The notes: generated by a model from the letters alone, not told the origin. 64,000 nucleotides of DNA from Rhodovastum sp963714255 (GCA_963714255.1 CAVQNU010000030.1:96745-160744), one strand, 5' to 3'. Shown: positions 25,132 to 34,335, counted from the stretch's first letter. Made by a program: numbers and translations.

Positions 25132-25905
25132 TTAATAAAGTTCTCGGGGCTGTCGTGGCAGCGTTCGGCACGGGCTGCCCACAGAGTTATCCACAGCTTG
25201 TCCACGTCGCAGTGCAGCATATGAGGCGGCATAGGTTTGCTCCAGTTGGCCCATCAGCACGTCGCGCGAGAGGCCGGCTTGCAACGGCGGCAGAACGGCG
25301 ACGCGGATGGTGCCCGGGAGCTTGCGCAGGGCGCGCCGGCCCCAGAAATGGCCTGAATCGGTGGCAACCGGAATGATCGGCAGGCCGGTCCGGGCGGCCA
25401 GCGCGGCGACGCCGGGCAACAGCTTCACGCCCGCGCCGGGGGCGACCCGTGTGCCTTCGGGGAAGATCAGGATCTGCCTTCCCTCGGCCGCCGCGTCGCC
25501 GGCCCGCCGGATGAGGTCACGCATGGCGGCAGCTCCGCCGCTGCGGTCCACCGCAATCATGCCGGCGCGCAGCAGCAGCTTGCCGAACAAGGGAATACGG
25601 GTGAGCTCAAGTTTGAGGACATAGGTGCAGTCCGGCAGCAGCAGCAGCCACACCAGCGTGTCGAAGGCGGACTGGTGCATCGGCGCGATCAGCGCGGCGC
25701 CCGTTGCGGGCAGGCGCTCGCGTCCGGTCACCTCCCAGCTTATGCCGCACAGCAGGCGCAGCCCGCCCAGCACGAGCCTGGCCCAGCTCTGCGCCCCGCG
25801 CAGCACGGCGCGGCGCTCGCGGCTTAAGGCGGCGTGCCACACGCACAGGACAAACGTGACGCCGTAGAACCAGGCGTAGAACGCCAGTGAGCGGAGCAGG
25901 ATCAT
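25132..25905 (-). CDS. plsC: 1-acyl-sn-glycerol-3-phosphate acyltransferase
   Basis: Membrane-associated acyltransferase of 257 residues that makes phosphatidic acid. It has an N-terminal hydrophobic segment, the HX4D motif as HQSAFD near residue 77, IPLFGKLLLRAGMIAVDR and the substrate motif FPEGTR near 150, then LPIIPVATDSGHFWG. The start codon overlaps the ydcF stop (ATGA), so it is the last gene of ftsE-ftsX-ydcF-plsC. Confidence 0.92.
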   Translation of the reverse strand: MILLRSLAFYAWFYGVTFVLCVWHAALSRERRAVLRGAQSWARLVLGGLRLLCGISWEVTGRERLPATGAALIAPMHQSAFDTLVWLLLLPDCTYVLKLELTRIPLFGKLLLRAGMIAVDRSGGAAAMRDLIRRAGDAAAEGRQILIFPEGTRVAPGAGVKLLPGVAALAARTGLPIIPVATDSGHFWGRRALRKLPGTIRVAVLPPLQAGLSRDVLMGQLEQTYAASYAALRRGQAVDNSVGSPCRTLPRQPRELY

Positions 25906-26558
25906 CCGCCAATCCTCTGGTTAGGTGCGGGCCTTTGGTAAAGTGCGGGCTGTTCGCTGCGCGCCGGCGGACGGGCCTCGCCGCGCGAGGCGAGGGCGGA
26001 AAGCCCGGCCTCGGCCAGCAGCCATTTGGTGTATTCGCTGGCCAACAGGCGCAGCGCCACCGGGGCGGGATCGCGCGTCGCCGGCGGCAGCACCGGCACC
26101 GGGTGCAGCCGAGCCTCGGGCAGCGCCCGCGACAACTCGGCAAGCGCGCGCGGCATGTGATAGCCGGAGGTGACGACGATGAGCGAGTGCACGCCGTTGG
26201 CGCGCGCCCACTCGGCGGTTTCGGCGGCGTTGCCGCGGGTCGAGGCGGCGGCGCGGCCGAGCGTGACCCGCACGCGCAGCGCCGGGTCCACGCCCGCGCG
26301 GCGCGCCAGGGCGGGGAAATCGGTGGCCGCGCCGACACCCGATACCAGCAGCACGTCCGCGCGCCCGCCGGCGAGCAGCTTCAGCGCGGTTTCAACTCGT
26401 TCGGCGCCGCCGGTCAGCGCCACGATGCCGTCGGCATGCGCCGGCGGTTCGGCGCTGATCCGGGTGGCGTGCAGGAACCAGGCGAAGCCGCCCGCCCAGG
26501 CGAGCACCGCCAGGGCCGGCAGGATGGTGAGTACCAGGGCGAGCCGCCGCCAGGTCAC
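25902..26558 (-). CDS. YdcF / SanA family (DUF218) membrane protein
   Basis: Protein of 218 residues with one N-terminal helix and a DUF218 domain. ADGIVALTGGAERVETALKLLAGG, LLVSGVGAATDF, STRGNAAETAEWARANGVHSLIVVTSGYHMPRA carry the family hallmarks. Relatives (ElyC, SanA) affect envelope integrity and vancomycin tolerance. The GTG start overlaps the ftsX stop as GTGA. A longer frame extends upstream but only shadows ftsX. Placement between ftsX and plsC suggests an envelope role; biochemical activity is not known. Confidence 0.86.
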   Translation of the reverse strand: MTWRRLALVLTILPALAVLAWAGGFAWFLHATRISAEPPAHADGIVALTGGAERVETALKLLAGGRADVLLVSGVGAATDFPALARRAGVDPALRVRVTLGRAAASTRGNAAETAEWARANGVHSLIVVTSGYHMPRALAELSRALPEARLHPVPVLPPATRDPAPVALRLLASEYTKWLLAEAGLSALASRGEARPPARSEQPALYQRPAPNQRIGG

Positions 26559-27481
26559 GGCAGGCGCCGCAGCCAGCGTCGCACGGTGCCCTGGGCGGTG
26601 ACGAAGCCGATCGCCGCCGCGGCGAGGGGCAGCGACGGCAACGCGGCCCAGAGCGGCGCCGGCAAGGCGGCCAGCAGGGCCAGGCCGGACGGATCGGCGA
26701 TCGCCTCCGGCCGGGATACGGCGAACGGGGCGGCGAGCCGGGCGAGCAGCAGCAGCACCGGCAGCGCCGCCAGCGCGCCGAGCAGGCCGCCGGCGGCGGC
26801 CAGGCCGGTGGTGCGGCCGGCAAAGCGGCCGGCGATATAATTGGTTGTGGCGCCCAGCCCGTGCACGATTTCGATCGCCTCCCGCCGTGCCGCCAGCCCT
26901 GCGCGGGTGGCAATGGCCACCACCGCGGCGGCGACCGCCGCCACCACCGCGAGCGCCAGCCAGGCGCAGGCCTGCAGGCTGCCGGCGAGCCGGCCGAGCC
27001 GCTGCATCCACACCGCGTGGGTTTCCGTCAGCGTGCCCGGAACCGCGGCGGCGAGGCGGGCGGCGAGTTGCTCGGGGTCGGGCGCGCCGGGGGCCAGCCG
27101 CACCGCAATCACCGCCGGCAGCGGGATCGACAGCCGGTCGGCGCCGGCGCCGAGCCAGGGGCGCAGCAGGTCGGCCAGTTCGCTGTCCGACAGCTTGCGG
27201 GCGCTGGCCACGCCCGGCGTGTCGTGCAGCATGGCCAGCGCACGGTCGAGCCGGGTCTGGCCGCCTTCCTGGACCGCGGGCCGGGGCACCTGGATGGTCA
27301 GGGCCGAGCCCGCGCCTTCCTGCCAGTGCGCCGCGAGGGTCCGCACCCCCACCACGCCGGCCAGCGCCAGCGCGGCCAGGAACGCCATCGCCGCCACCAG
27401 CAGCGGCAGCATGCGGTCGCTGAGCGCCCGGCGCAGGCCGAGGTCGTCAAAACGCGGTGGGCGGAGCGGGTTTCTAGCCAC
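26555..27481 (-). CDS. ftsX: Cell-division protein FtsX
   Basis: Polytopic inner-membrane protein of 308 residues that pairs with the ATPase FtsE and controls septal peptidoglycan hydrolases. One helix near residues 25-47, a periplasmic domain (TIQVPRPAVQEGGQ, ASARKLSDSELADLLRPWLG), then three C-terminal helices with REAIEIVHGLGATTNYIAGRFAGRT between them, the FtsX coupling segment. The GTG start overlaps the ftsE end by eight bases. Confidence 0.9.
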   Translation of the reverse strand: MARNPLRPPRFDDLGLRRALSDRMLPLLVAAMAFLAALALAGVVGVRTLAAHWQEGAGSALTIQVPRPAVQEGGQTRLDRALAMLHDTPGVASARKLSDSELADLLRPWLGAGADRLSIPLPAVIAVRLAPGAPDPEQLAARLAAAVPGTLTETHAVWMQRLGRLAGSLQACAWLALAVVAAVAAAVVAIATRAGLAARREAIEIVHGLGATTNYIAGRFAGRTTGLAAAGGLLGALAALPVLLLLARLAAPFAVSRPEAIADPSGLALLAALPAPLWAALPSLPLAAAAIGFVTAQGTVRRWLRRLP

Positions 27482-28151
27482 GGGTGAGCAGACGGCCGTT
27501 GTCGAGTCGCAGGGCTGCGTTGGGATGGCGCGCCACCAGCCCCTCGTTGTGGGTGGCGATGATGACGGTGGTGCCGAGCCGGTTGAGCTCGATGAGCATG
27601 ACCATCAGCCGCTCGGCCTGGACGTCGTCGAGGTTGCCGGTCGGCTCGTCGGCCAGCAACAGGGCGGGGCGGCCGACCACGGCGCGGGCGATGGAAACCC
27701 GCTGCTGCTCGCCGCCGGACAGCTCGGCGGGGCGGGACTCGGTTTTCTTGTCGAGCGCGACCCAGCGCAGGGTTTCGGTGACATCGGCCCGGATCTGGCC
27801 TTCCGGGCGGCCGGCGATGCGCAGCGGCAGGGCGACGTTGTCGTAGGCCGACAGATGCGGCAGCAGGCGGAAATCCTGGAACACCATGCCGATACGCCGG
27901 CGCAACGGGGGCAGGGCGCGGCGCTCGGCCTGGCTGACCTCGGTGCCCATGACGGTCAGCCGTCCGCTGGTGGGGCGGATGGTGAGGTGCAGCAGGCGCA
28001 GCACGCTGGTTTTGCCGGCGCCGGACGGGCCGAGCAGCCAGCGGAAGCCGCCTGCGGGAATGCTGAAGCTGAGGCCGCGCAACACCTCGGCCCCGGTCCG
28101 GTTGGTTCCGGCCGGGCGATACTGCAGACCGACGCCTTCCAGTCGCACCAT
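27474..28151 (-). CDS. ftsE: Cell-division ATP-binding protein FtsE
   Basis: ABC-type ATPase of 225 residues. Walker A LLGPSGAGKTSVLRLL, Q-loop VFQDFRLLPHLSAYDNVALPL, signature LSGGEQQRVSIARA and Walker B LLLADEPTGNLDD, then the switch His in ATHNEGLV. The ATG at 28151 is preferred over a GTG 24 bases upstream, as it matches the family N-terminus (MVRLEGVGLQY). First gene of the operon, divergent from the zinc-ribbon gene, as is common in alphaproteobacteria. Confidence 0.92.
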   Translation of the reverse strand: MVRLEGVGLQYRPAGTNRTGAEVLRGLSFSIPAGGFRWLLGPSGAGKTSVLRLLHLTIRPTSGRLTVMGTEVSQAERRALPPLRRRIGMVFQDFRLLPHLSAYDNVALPLRIAGRPEGQIRADVTETLRWVALDKKTESRPAELSGGEQQRVSIARAVVGRPALLLADEPTGNLDDVQAERLMVMLIELNRLGTTVIIATHNEGLVARHPNAALRLDNGRLLTRG

Positions 28152-28194
28152 GGCGGTGTTCTGCCACCAAATCACCCCGCGCCGGAAGGCCCGC

Positions 28195-28233
28195 TAAGCA
28201 AGGCCAGGGGCAGAGCCCTGGCCTTCCTTGCTT
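28195..28233. repeat. Dispersed palindromic repeat, short copy
   Basis: AAGCAAGGCCAGGGGC and its complement on the right, a short hairpin in the divergent promoter region of ftsE and the zinc-ribbon gene. Confidence 0.8.
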
Positions 28234-28308
28234 CCATTGCCCCGCGACCAGACGTTACAATGGCGCAGCGTCGATCCCGGTATCACGCGGACATGAAAGG
28301 GAATTCGG

Positions 28309-28788
28309 ATGCGACTGGTCTGTCCGTCCTGCGAAGCCGCCTATGAGGTTCCCGGCGACCGGCTCGGCAGCGGACCGCGGCGCCTGCGCTGTGCGCGCTG
28401 TGCGCACGAGTGGACGGTGGACCCGGCGCAGGCCTCACCGCCGCCCGTCGATCCGCCGGCGCCCGCCGACCCCCCGCCGTTTGCCGAGCCGCCGCCGTTG
28501 ACGGCCGACGCGCCGCCGTTATGGGCCAACGCGCCGCCGCTGGTGGCCGCGGCGCGGCGCAGAGCGGCGGCGCGACATGCCGGCGATGATGACGCGGACG
28601 ATTGGGATCAACCGCGAACGGGGACGCGGGACCCGGTATTCGACCGGGCGGCGGCGGCGGCCTGGACGGCGAGCATTGTCCTGCTGGTTGCGGTGGCGGT
28701 TGCGGCGGTGCAGTTCCGCGCCGAAATCATGCGGGCCTGGCCGCCCAGCCAGCGCCTGTACGCCTTGTTCGATGCCGCGCCGCAATGA
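28309..28788 (+). CDS. MJ0042-type zinc-ribbon membrane protein
   Basis: Protein of 159 residues. Two CxxC pairs at the N-terminus (CPSCEAAYEVPGD and RCARCAHEWTV) form a zinc ribbon. A Pro-rich, low-complexity linker covers about residues 45-85, and a single membrane helix (AWTASIVLLVAVAVAAVQF) lies near residues 120-140. The gene is regularly divergent from ftsE in this class. Function unknown; the N-terminal finger may bind another protein at the membrane. Confidence 0.82.
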   Translation: MRLVCPSCEAAYEVPGDRLGSGPRRLRCARCAHEWTVDPAQASPPPVDPPAPADPPPFAEPPPLTADAPPLWANAPPLVAAARRRAAARHAGDDDADDWDQPRTGTRDPVFDRAAAAAWTASIVLLVAVAVAAVQFRAEIMRAWPPSQRLYALFDAAPQ

Positions 28789-28821
28789 CCGCCGTCTGCA
28801 ACCCCGGCTGGGACCCCCGGC

Positions 28822-28895
28822 TGGAGCGGGTGAAGGGAATCGAACCCTCGTATGCAGCTTGGGAAGCTGCCGTTCTACCATTGAACTACACCCGC
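28822..28895 (-). tRNA. tRNA-Gly (CCC)
   Basis: A full cloverleaf on the minus strand: acceptor GCGGGTG with CACCCGC, D arm GTTCAATGGTAGAAC, anticodon stem GCAGC/GCTGC with loop TTCCCAA, and T loop GGTTCGATTCC. CCA is encoded. Anticodon CCC reads glycine codon GGG. Confidence 0.95.
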
Positions 28896-29009
28896 GCCTG
28901 GTGCCGGCGGCGCGGCGTGCGTTATAGGCAAGCCACTGCCGGCGCGCAACGGCGGCATTGACGATGCGGCCTCGCCCGGTCCATACGAGGGGAATCGGGT
29001 TCGCCCGGT

Positions 29010-29064
29010 CCTCGTGATTTGTCCGGCCGGATTGCGGCGAGGTGAAACAAGCGCGCTAAAGAGG
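29010..29064 (+). promoter_or_regulatory. SAM-II riboswitch
   Basis: CCTCG at 29010-29014 pairs with CGAGG at 29038-29042 (P1). Inside, GTGATTTG and CCGGCCGGATTGC follow, and after P1 comes TGAAACAAGC and GCTAAAG, the pseudoknot-forming tail. These are the conserved bases of the SAM-II class, known upstream of methionine-synthesis genes in alphaproteobacteria. It lies 81 bases before metZ, whose translation it should repress when S-adenosylmethionine is abundant. Confidence 0.85.
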
Positions 29065-29145
29065 CCCTGCGGCGGTGCGTATCGGAAGGCGCATCCCGCC
29101 ACGGCTCCGACGGTCGGCCCATCTGTCGCAAGGGCCATATCCGCA

Positions 29146-30348
29146 ATGACACTCCCTCCTGCCTATCGTCCCGCCACCCTGCTGGTGCAGGGCGGCATCG
29201 AACGCAGCCAGTACGGCGAAACCGCCGAGGCGCTGTTCCTTACCTCCGGCTTTGTCTACGACAGCGCCGAGCAGGCCGAGGCCACGTTCAAGGCGAGCAT
29301 CGAGCACTACCAGTATTCCCGTTTCGGCAACCCCACCGTGGCGATGCTGGAACGCCGCCTGGCATTGCTCGAAGGGGCGGAAGCCTGTTGCGCCACCGCC
29401 TCCGGCATGGCGGCGGTGAACGCGGCGCTGCTGGCCCATCTGAAGGCCGGCGACCGGGTGGTGGCGTCGCGGGCGCTGTTCGGTGCCTGCCACTGGATCG
29501 TGTCGACGCTGCTGCCGCGGCTGGGCATTAGCAGTGAATTCGTCGACGGTGCCGATCTGGACCAGTGGCGCGCGGCGCTGGCGCGGCCGGCCGCGCTGGT
29601 GCTGCTGGAGACGCCGTCCAACCCGATGCTGGAAATCGTCGATCTGCGGGCGGTGGCGGCGCTGGCGCACGCGGCCGGGGCGATCGTGGTGGTGGACAAC
29701 GTGTTCGCCACCCCGCTGCTGCAGAAGCCGTTGCAACTCGGCGCCGACGTGGTGGTGTATTCGTGCACCAAGCACATCGACGGCCAGGGGCGCGTGCTGG
29801 GCGGGGCGGTGCTGGGCACCAAGACATGGATCGAGGAGACGCTGCAGCCCTTCGTGCGCAACACCGGGCCGGTGCTGTCGGCGTTCAATGCCTGGCTGCT
29901 GCTGAAGGGGCTGGAGACGCTGGCGCTGCGCGTCGAGGCGGCCTGCAGCAGCGCGGCCGGGATCGCCGATTTTCTCGCCGGCCACCCCGGTGTTGCCCGT
30001 GTGTGGTACCCGACCCGCGCCGACCATCCGCAGCGGGCGCTGGCGGTGGCGCAGGCCAGTGGCGGCGGCACGATGGTGACGTTCGAGGTCGCCGGCGGCA
30101 AGGAGGCGGCGTTCGCGGTGCTGAACGCGCTGCGTCTGGTGCGGGTTTCCAACAATCTCGGCGATTCCAAGTCGCTGATCACCCATCCCGCCACCACCAC
30201 GCATATGAAGATCGGCGTTGAGGAGCGGGCGCGGCTGGGCATTGCCGATGGCGTGGTGCGGCTGTCGGTTGGGCTGGAGGATGTCGAGGATTTGAAGGAC
30301 GACCTCGCGCGGGCGCTGACCGCACCGGCCGGCCGCGCGGCGGCATAG
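29146..30348 (+). CDS. metZ: O-succinylhomoserine sulfhydrylase
   Basis: PLP enzyme of 400 residues of the Cys/Met metabolism family that makes homocysteine from O-succinylhomoserine and sulfide. QYSRFGNPTVAMLERRLALLEGAE near residue 60, ATASGMAAVNAALL, ETPSNPMLEIVDL and the PLP-lysine motif VYSCTKHIDGQGR are seen in order, then NTGPVLSAFNAWLLLKGLETL. The start ATG at 29146 fits the family N-terminus. A SAM-II riboswitch lies in the leader, supporting a methionine role. Confidence 0.93.
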   Translation: MTLPPAYRPATLLVQGGIERSQYGETAEALFLTSGFVYDSAEQAEATFKASIEHYQYSRFGNPTVAMLERRLALLEGAEACCATASGMAAVNAALLAHLKAGDRVVASRALFGACHWIVSTLLPRLGISSEFVDGADLDQWRAALARPAALVLLETPSNPMLEIVDLRAVAALAHAAGAIVVVDNVFATPLLQKPLQLGADVVVYSCTKHIDGQGRVLGGAVLGTKTWIEETLQPFVRNTGPVLSAFNAWLLLKGLETLALRVEAACSSAAGIADFLAGHPGVARVWYPTRADHPQRALAVAQASGGGTMVTFEVAGGKEAAFAVLNALRLVRVSNNLGDSKSLITHPATTTHMKIGVEERARLGIADGVVRLSVGLEDVEDLKDDLARALTAPAGRAAA

Positions 30349-30416
30349 GCCCTGGACAAGTGCCCGGCGGGCGGTGTGTCATCATCGCCGCCGGGCCGGC
30401 TGCCCGCGGACGCGCC

Positions 30417-30822
30417 ATGAGCGACGACTACAGTATGATCACGCGGAATATCCGCATCAACGTCCGCGCCTTTTTCCTGGCCGACCAGTCGCGGCCGGAC
30501 GAGGGCAGGTTCATGTGGGCCTACCGCATCCGCATCGATAACCTCGGCCGCGAGCCGGTACAGTTGCTGCGCCGTACCTGGAACATCACCGACGCGCACG
30601 GTCGCACCCAGGTGGTTAAGGGCGCCGGGGTGATCGGTCAGCAGCCCGTACCTGGAGCCGGGCGAGAGCTTCGAATACACCTCCGGCACGCCGCTGGAGA
30701 CGCCGTCGGGCTTCATGGTGGGCAAATACCACATGGTGGCCATCGATTCCGGCGAGGCGTTCGACGTGGCCATTCCGGCATTCAGCCTGGACAGCCCGCA
30801 CCAGGATGGCCGGCTGCATTGA
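30417..30822 (+). pseudogene. apaG: apaG with a single-base frameshift
   Basis: Reading from ATG 30417 gives MSDDYSMITRNIRINVRAFF, then MWAYRIRIDNLGREPVQLLRRTWNITDAHG and VVKGAGVIGQQP, as in ApaG. About 30644-30652 one extra base (near CCCGTACCTGG) shifts the frame; the correct continuation PGESFEYTSGTPL, SGFMVGKYHMV and IPAFSLDSP is in the next frame and ends at TGA 30820-30822. The total of 406 bases is one more than a multiple of three. ApaG is a small fibronectin-like protein linked to cobalt resistance and magnesium efflux. The shift may be a real mutation or a sequence error. Confidence 0.85.
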
Positions 30823-30986
30823 TCGCCACCGCCGGGCTGGCGGGGCATCCGGATTCGCCGGCTGATGGGCTTGCGCGTTTGTCACCTTCGCCCATATCGA
30901 TTCCAGATGCGTGCGCAGGAAGCAGTGAAGTTTTTTACTTCGCGTAATGGTCGCTGCCCGGCGCAAGAACCGAGGGGATATTTAGG

Positions 30987-31628
30987 GTGAACATCGCAAT
31001 ACCCACAGACCGCCTGGCCCCGGTGACGCCGGCGGCTTCTGTCCGCCCGACGCGCGAGGAGGCCGAGGCGGCGGTGCGTACGCTGCTGTTGTGGGCCGGC
31101 GATGACCCGCACCGCGAGGGTCTGGCGGGAACGCCCGACCGGGTGGTGCGCTCCTATGAGGAGTTCTTCGCCGGCTACCGCGTCGATCCGGTGGCTCTGC
31201 TGGAGCGCACCTTCGAGGAAACCGACGGCTACGACGAGATCGTGCTGCTGCGCGACATAAGGCTGGAGAGTTATTGCGAGCACCATATGGTGCCGATCAT
31301 CGGCCGGGCGCATGTGGCTTACCTGCCGCACCGGCGGGTGGTGGGGATCAGCAAGCTCGCGCGCGTGGTCGATGCCTATGCCAAGCGGCTGCAGATCCAG
31401 GAGAAGCTGACGGCGCAGATCGCCAATACCATCAACGACGTGCTGCAGCCGCGCGGGGTGGCGGTGATTGTCGAGGCGCAGCACCAGTGCATGACCACGC
31501 GCGGCGTGCACAAGATCGGGGTGTCGATGGTGACCAGCCGCATGCTGGGGGCGTTCCGGGATGATCCGAGCACCCGGCGGGAATTGCTGGCGATGGTGGG
31601 GCGGTCGACGGTGAGCGGGATCGACTAA
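30987..31628 (+). CDS. folE: GTP cyclohydrolase I
   Basis: First enzyme of tetrahydrofolate synthesis, 213 residues, making dihydroneopterin triphosphate from GTP. Zinc ligands lie in ESYCEHHMVPIIG and EAQHQCMTTRGV; YLPHRRVVGISKLARVVDAYAKRLQIQEKL is the conserved core. GTG start. The stop TAA is the first codon of the repeat that follows. The preceding gap after apaG is 164 bases. Confidence 0.95.
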   Translation: MNIAIPTDRLAPVTPAASVRPTREEAEAAVRTLLLWAGDDPHREGLAGTPDRVVRSYEEFFAGYRVDPVALLERTFEETDGYDEIVLLRDIRLESYCEHHMVPIIGRAHVAYLPHRRVVGISKLARVVDAYAKRLQIQEKLTAQIANTINDVLQPRGVAVIVEAQHQCMTTRGVHKIGVSMVTSRMLGAFRDDPSTRRELLAMVGRSTVSGID

Positions 31629-31692
31629 GGAGCGGGGTCCAGGGGCCTTTCGGCCCCTGGCGGGTCCAGGGCAGAGCCCTGGCCTTCCTTGC
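31626..31692. repeat. Dispersed palindromic repeat, half copy
   Basis: TAAGGAGCGGGGTCCAGG, GGCCCCTGGCGGGTCCAG and GCAGAGCCCTGGCCTTCCTT fill the whole space between the convergent folE and oxidoreductase genes. The folE stop lies in its first bases. Confidence 0.9.
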
Positions 31693-32760
31693 CTACGCCA
31701 CCACCCCCTCAAGCGCCGGATAATCGGTATACCCCGGCGCCCCACCCCCATAAAACGTCATCGGATCAGGCGCGTTCAGCGCCGCGCCCTCGGCAAAGCG
31801 ACGCGGCAGGTCGGGGTTGGCGATGAACAGTTTTCCCCACGCCACCGCATCGGCTTCGCCCTCGCTGAGCACCTGCTCGGCCGTCGCCTGGGAAAAGCCT
31901 TCATTGGCGATCACCGGACCGCCGAAGATCGCCTTGATCTGCGGTTCCAGCCGCGGGGCTTCCAGCCGCTCGCGTGTGCACAGGAAGGCAAGGCCGCGGC
32001 GCCCGAGTTCGGCGGCGACGTAGCCGAAGGTGGCGGCGGGGTTGGAATCGCCCATGCTGTGGCTGTCGCCGCGCGGGGCCAGGTGCATGCCGACCCTGCC
32101 GGCGCCCCACACCGCGATGCAGGCATCCGCCACGTCCAGCATCAGCCGGGCGCGGTTCTCGATCGGGCCGCCATAGGCGTCGGTGCGGTGGTTGCTGCCG
32201 TCCTGCAGGAACTGGTCGATCAGGTAGCCGTTGGCGCCGTGGATTTCGACGCCGTCGAAGCCGGCACGCTGGGCGTTCTCGGCGCCGCGGCGGAAGGCGG
32301 CGACGATGCCGGGGAGTTCCTCGGTTGCCAGCGCGCGCGGGGTGACGAAGGGCTTCTTGGGGCGCAGCAGGCTCACATGGCCTTCGGCGGCGATGGCGCT
32401 GGGGGCCACCGGCAGGGCGCCGCTCAGGTAGAACGGGTCGGAGATGCGCCCGACATGCCAGAGTTGCAGCACGATCCGCCCGCCGGCCGCGTGCACCGCA
32501 TCGGTGATCTGCCGCCAGCCGGCGACCTGCTCATCCGACCAGATGCCGGGCGTGTCCGGGTAGCCGACGCCCATCGGCGTGACCGAGGTGGCCTCGGTGA
32601 TGATCAGACCGGCGGAGGCGCGCTGGGTGTAATATTCGGCCATCAGCGCGTTCGGCACGCGGCCGTCGCCGGTGGCGCGGCAGCGGGTCAGCGGGGCCAT
32701 GACGATTCGGTTGGGCAAGCGAAGCTCGCCGAGGGCGAGCGGATCGAAAAGACCGGGCAT
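31693..32760 (-). CDS. Alkene reductase, Old Yellow Enzyme family
   Basis: FMN-dependent oxidoreductase of 355 residues that reduces activated C=C bonds with NAD(P)H. PGLFDPLALGELRLPNRIVMAPLTRCRA at the N-terminus, LQLWHVGRIS, GFDGVEIHGANGYLIDQFLQDGSNHRTDAYGG (substrate-binding His/Asn as HGAN) and VIANEGFSQATAEQVL are typical of the NemA/OYE class. The start ATG at 32760 is followed by a family-standard N-terminus; the open frame upstream only shadows the broken glycosyltransferase. Confidence 0.92.
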   Translation of the reverse strand: MPGLFDPLALGELRLPNRIVMAPLTRCRATGDGRVPNALMAEYYTQRASAGLIITEATSVTPMGVGYPDTPGIWSDEQVAGWRQITDAVHAAGGRIVLQLWHVGRISDPFYLSGALPVAPSAIAAEGHVSLLRPKKPFVTPRALATEELPGIVAAFRRGAENAQRAGFDGVEIHGANGYLIDQFLQDGSNHRTDAYGGPIENRARLMLDVADACIAVWGAGRVGMHLAPRGDSHSMGDSNPAATFGYVAAELGRRGLAFLCTRERLEAPRLEPQIKAIFGGPVIANEGFSQATAEQVLSEGEADAVAWGKLFIANPDLPRRFAEGAALNAPDPMTFYGGGAPGYTDYPALEGVVA

Positions 32761-32813
32761 GTCGGGGTCCTGTGACTGACTGGCCGTGTTGTGCAGCGCG
32801 GGAGGCGCAGACT

Positions 32814-34282
32814 TCAAGGCCAAGCTTGCAGCCGGTGGCCGAGGAACATTTGCAGGGCCACCGCCGGCCGGCCGGGGAAACGCAGCAGGGCGGGCGGCAG
32901 TTCCTCGATCGAGTCGAACAGGCGGCCATAGGCTTGCTGCGCCCGTGCGCGGTCGAGCGTGGGGCCGAGCAGCAGAACATCCTGGCCGAGATGGGCTTGC
33001 GGGCCGGGCGCGAGCCCGTATTCGCGGGCGTCGGTGTTGAGGCAGATCACCTCCGGGTCGCCGCCGAGCGCGTAGTCGAGCTTGCCGGTGACCCACCAGG
33101 AAGTGCCGGCGATGACGGTGCCGGGCCGGTGCAGCAGGCCGCGTTGGTCGAGGTCCTCGCGCAGGGGAGTCCAGTCCAGCGCTTGCAGCCCCGGGTCGAA
33201 GCCCGGCGCGAGGGCGCCGAGCCAGTGCCAGCGCAGTTCGGTGCCGGAAGCCAGCAGCAGGACGGCGACCAGGGCGGCGGAGCCGATAGCGGCGCGGCGC
33301 GGCAGTAGCGGCCGTGCGTCGGCCAGCCGCGCCAGTTCGGCGCCGAACAGCGGGAACAGGAACAGGTAGCCGGGCATCGGCCAGTGGAACAGCACCTGGC
33401 GCGACCACAGCGCCACCACGGCGAACAGCACGATGGGCGGCACGGCCAGGCAGCAGAGCAGCCAGCTTCTCCAGGCCGTGCGGGCCGGCGCGCAGGCCGC
33501 GCAGCAGAGCGGCCATCAGCCCGGCCCAGATCCAGGGCAGCAGGAACAGCGCGGCGCCCGCCAGCACGATCAGCGGGCCGGCGAGGTTCAGCTTGTGCGC
33601 CATCGCCCGTCCGCCCTGGAAGGCGAAGCTGGCCCAGCCATGCGCGGCGTTCCAGGCCAGCACGGGGCTGAACAGCGCCAGCGCAAGCGCCAGCGCCGCC
33701 CAGGGCTGCGGGCGCGCAAGCCAGCGCCGGTGCGCGGGGCTGGTCAGCAGATACAGCGCGGCACCGCCCAGGCTGAGCACGGCGGAGTATTTCGACAGCA
33801 AGGCGAGCCCGGCACAGGTGCCCGCGCCGAGCCACCAACCCCAGCCACGCTCGGACGGCAGGGCGCGCATCAGGCAGCAGGCGGCGCCGAGCAGGGCGCA
33901 CATGAGCGGCCCGTCCGGCAGCACCCATCCGCCGGTGGTGATGCCAAACACCGGTGCCAGATTCAGCGCCACCGCTGCCCACAGCCCGGCCTGCGGCGCG
34001 TAGGCCATCGCGCCCAGGCGGTAGACGAGAAAGGTGGAGAGGGAAAACAACGCCACGAAGGGCAGGCGCACCGCGACGGTCTGCTCGCTGCCCAGTAGCA
34101 GCGCCGGCCCCGCGCGAGAGCCACCAGGCGAGCGGCGGATGATCGAAATAGCCGAGATGCAGCGCCCGCCCGGATGCGACCATGTAGGTCTCATCGATGC
34201 CCAGACCGAACGTCGCGGCGGCCAGCAGGCGTAGAGCCGCGGTGGCGAGGATCAGCAGGCCAAGGGAGCGGGCGGGAGACAT
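32814..34282 (-). pseudogene. Glycosyltransferase family 39 (ArnT-like), two frameshifts
   Basis: Three reading frames together make one GT-C protein. Frame one (34282 down to about 34110) has the N-terminus LGLLILATAALRLLAA and LGIDETYMVASGRALHLGYFDHPPLAWWLSRG, with the acidic DE of the active site. Frame two (about 34110 to 33490) has GSEQTVAVRLPFVALFSLSTFLVYRLG, ITTGGWVLPDGPLM and more helices. Frame three (about 33490 to 32814) has AWRSWLLCCLAVPPIVLF, HWPMPGYLFLFPLFG and the soluble end. Each junction needs one base skipped, so two one-base insertions in 1.5 kb. A polyprenyl-sugar transferase was once encoded; it is probably inactive unless the sequence is wrong. Confidence 0.8.
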
Positions 34283-34335
34283 TCCGGCGGTGAGTGCCTG
34301 GGCCTCACTTTCGCGTCAACTTGGTTTGCGGCGGG

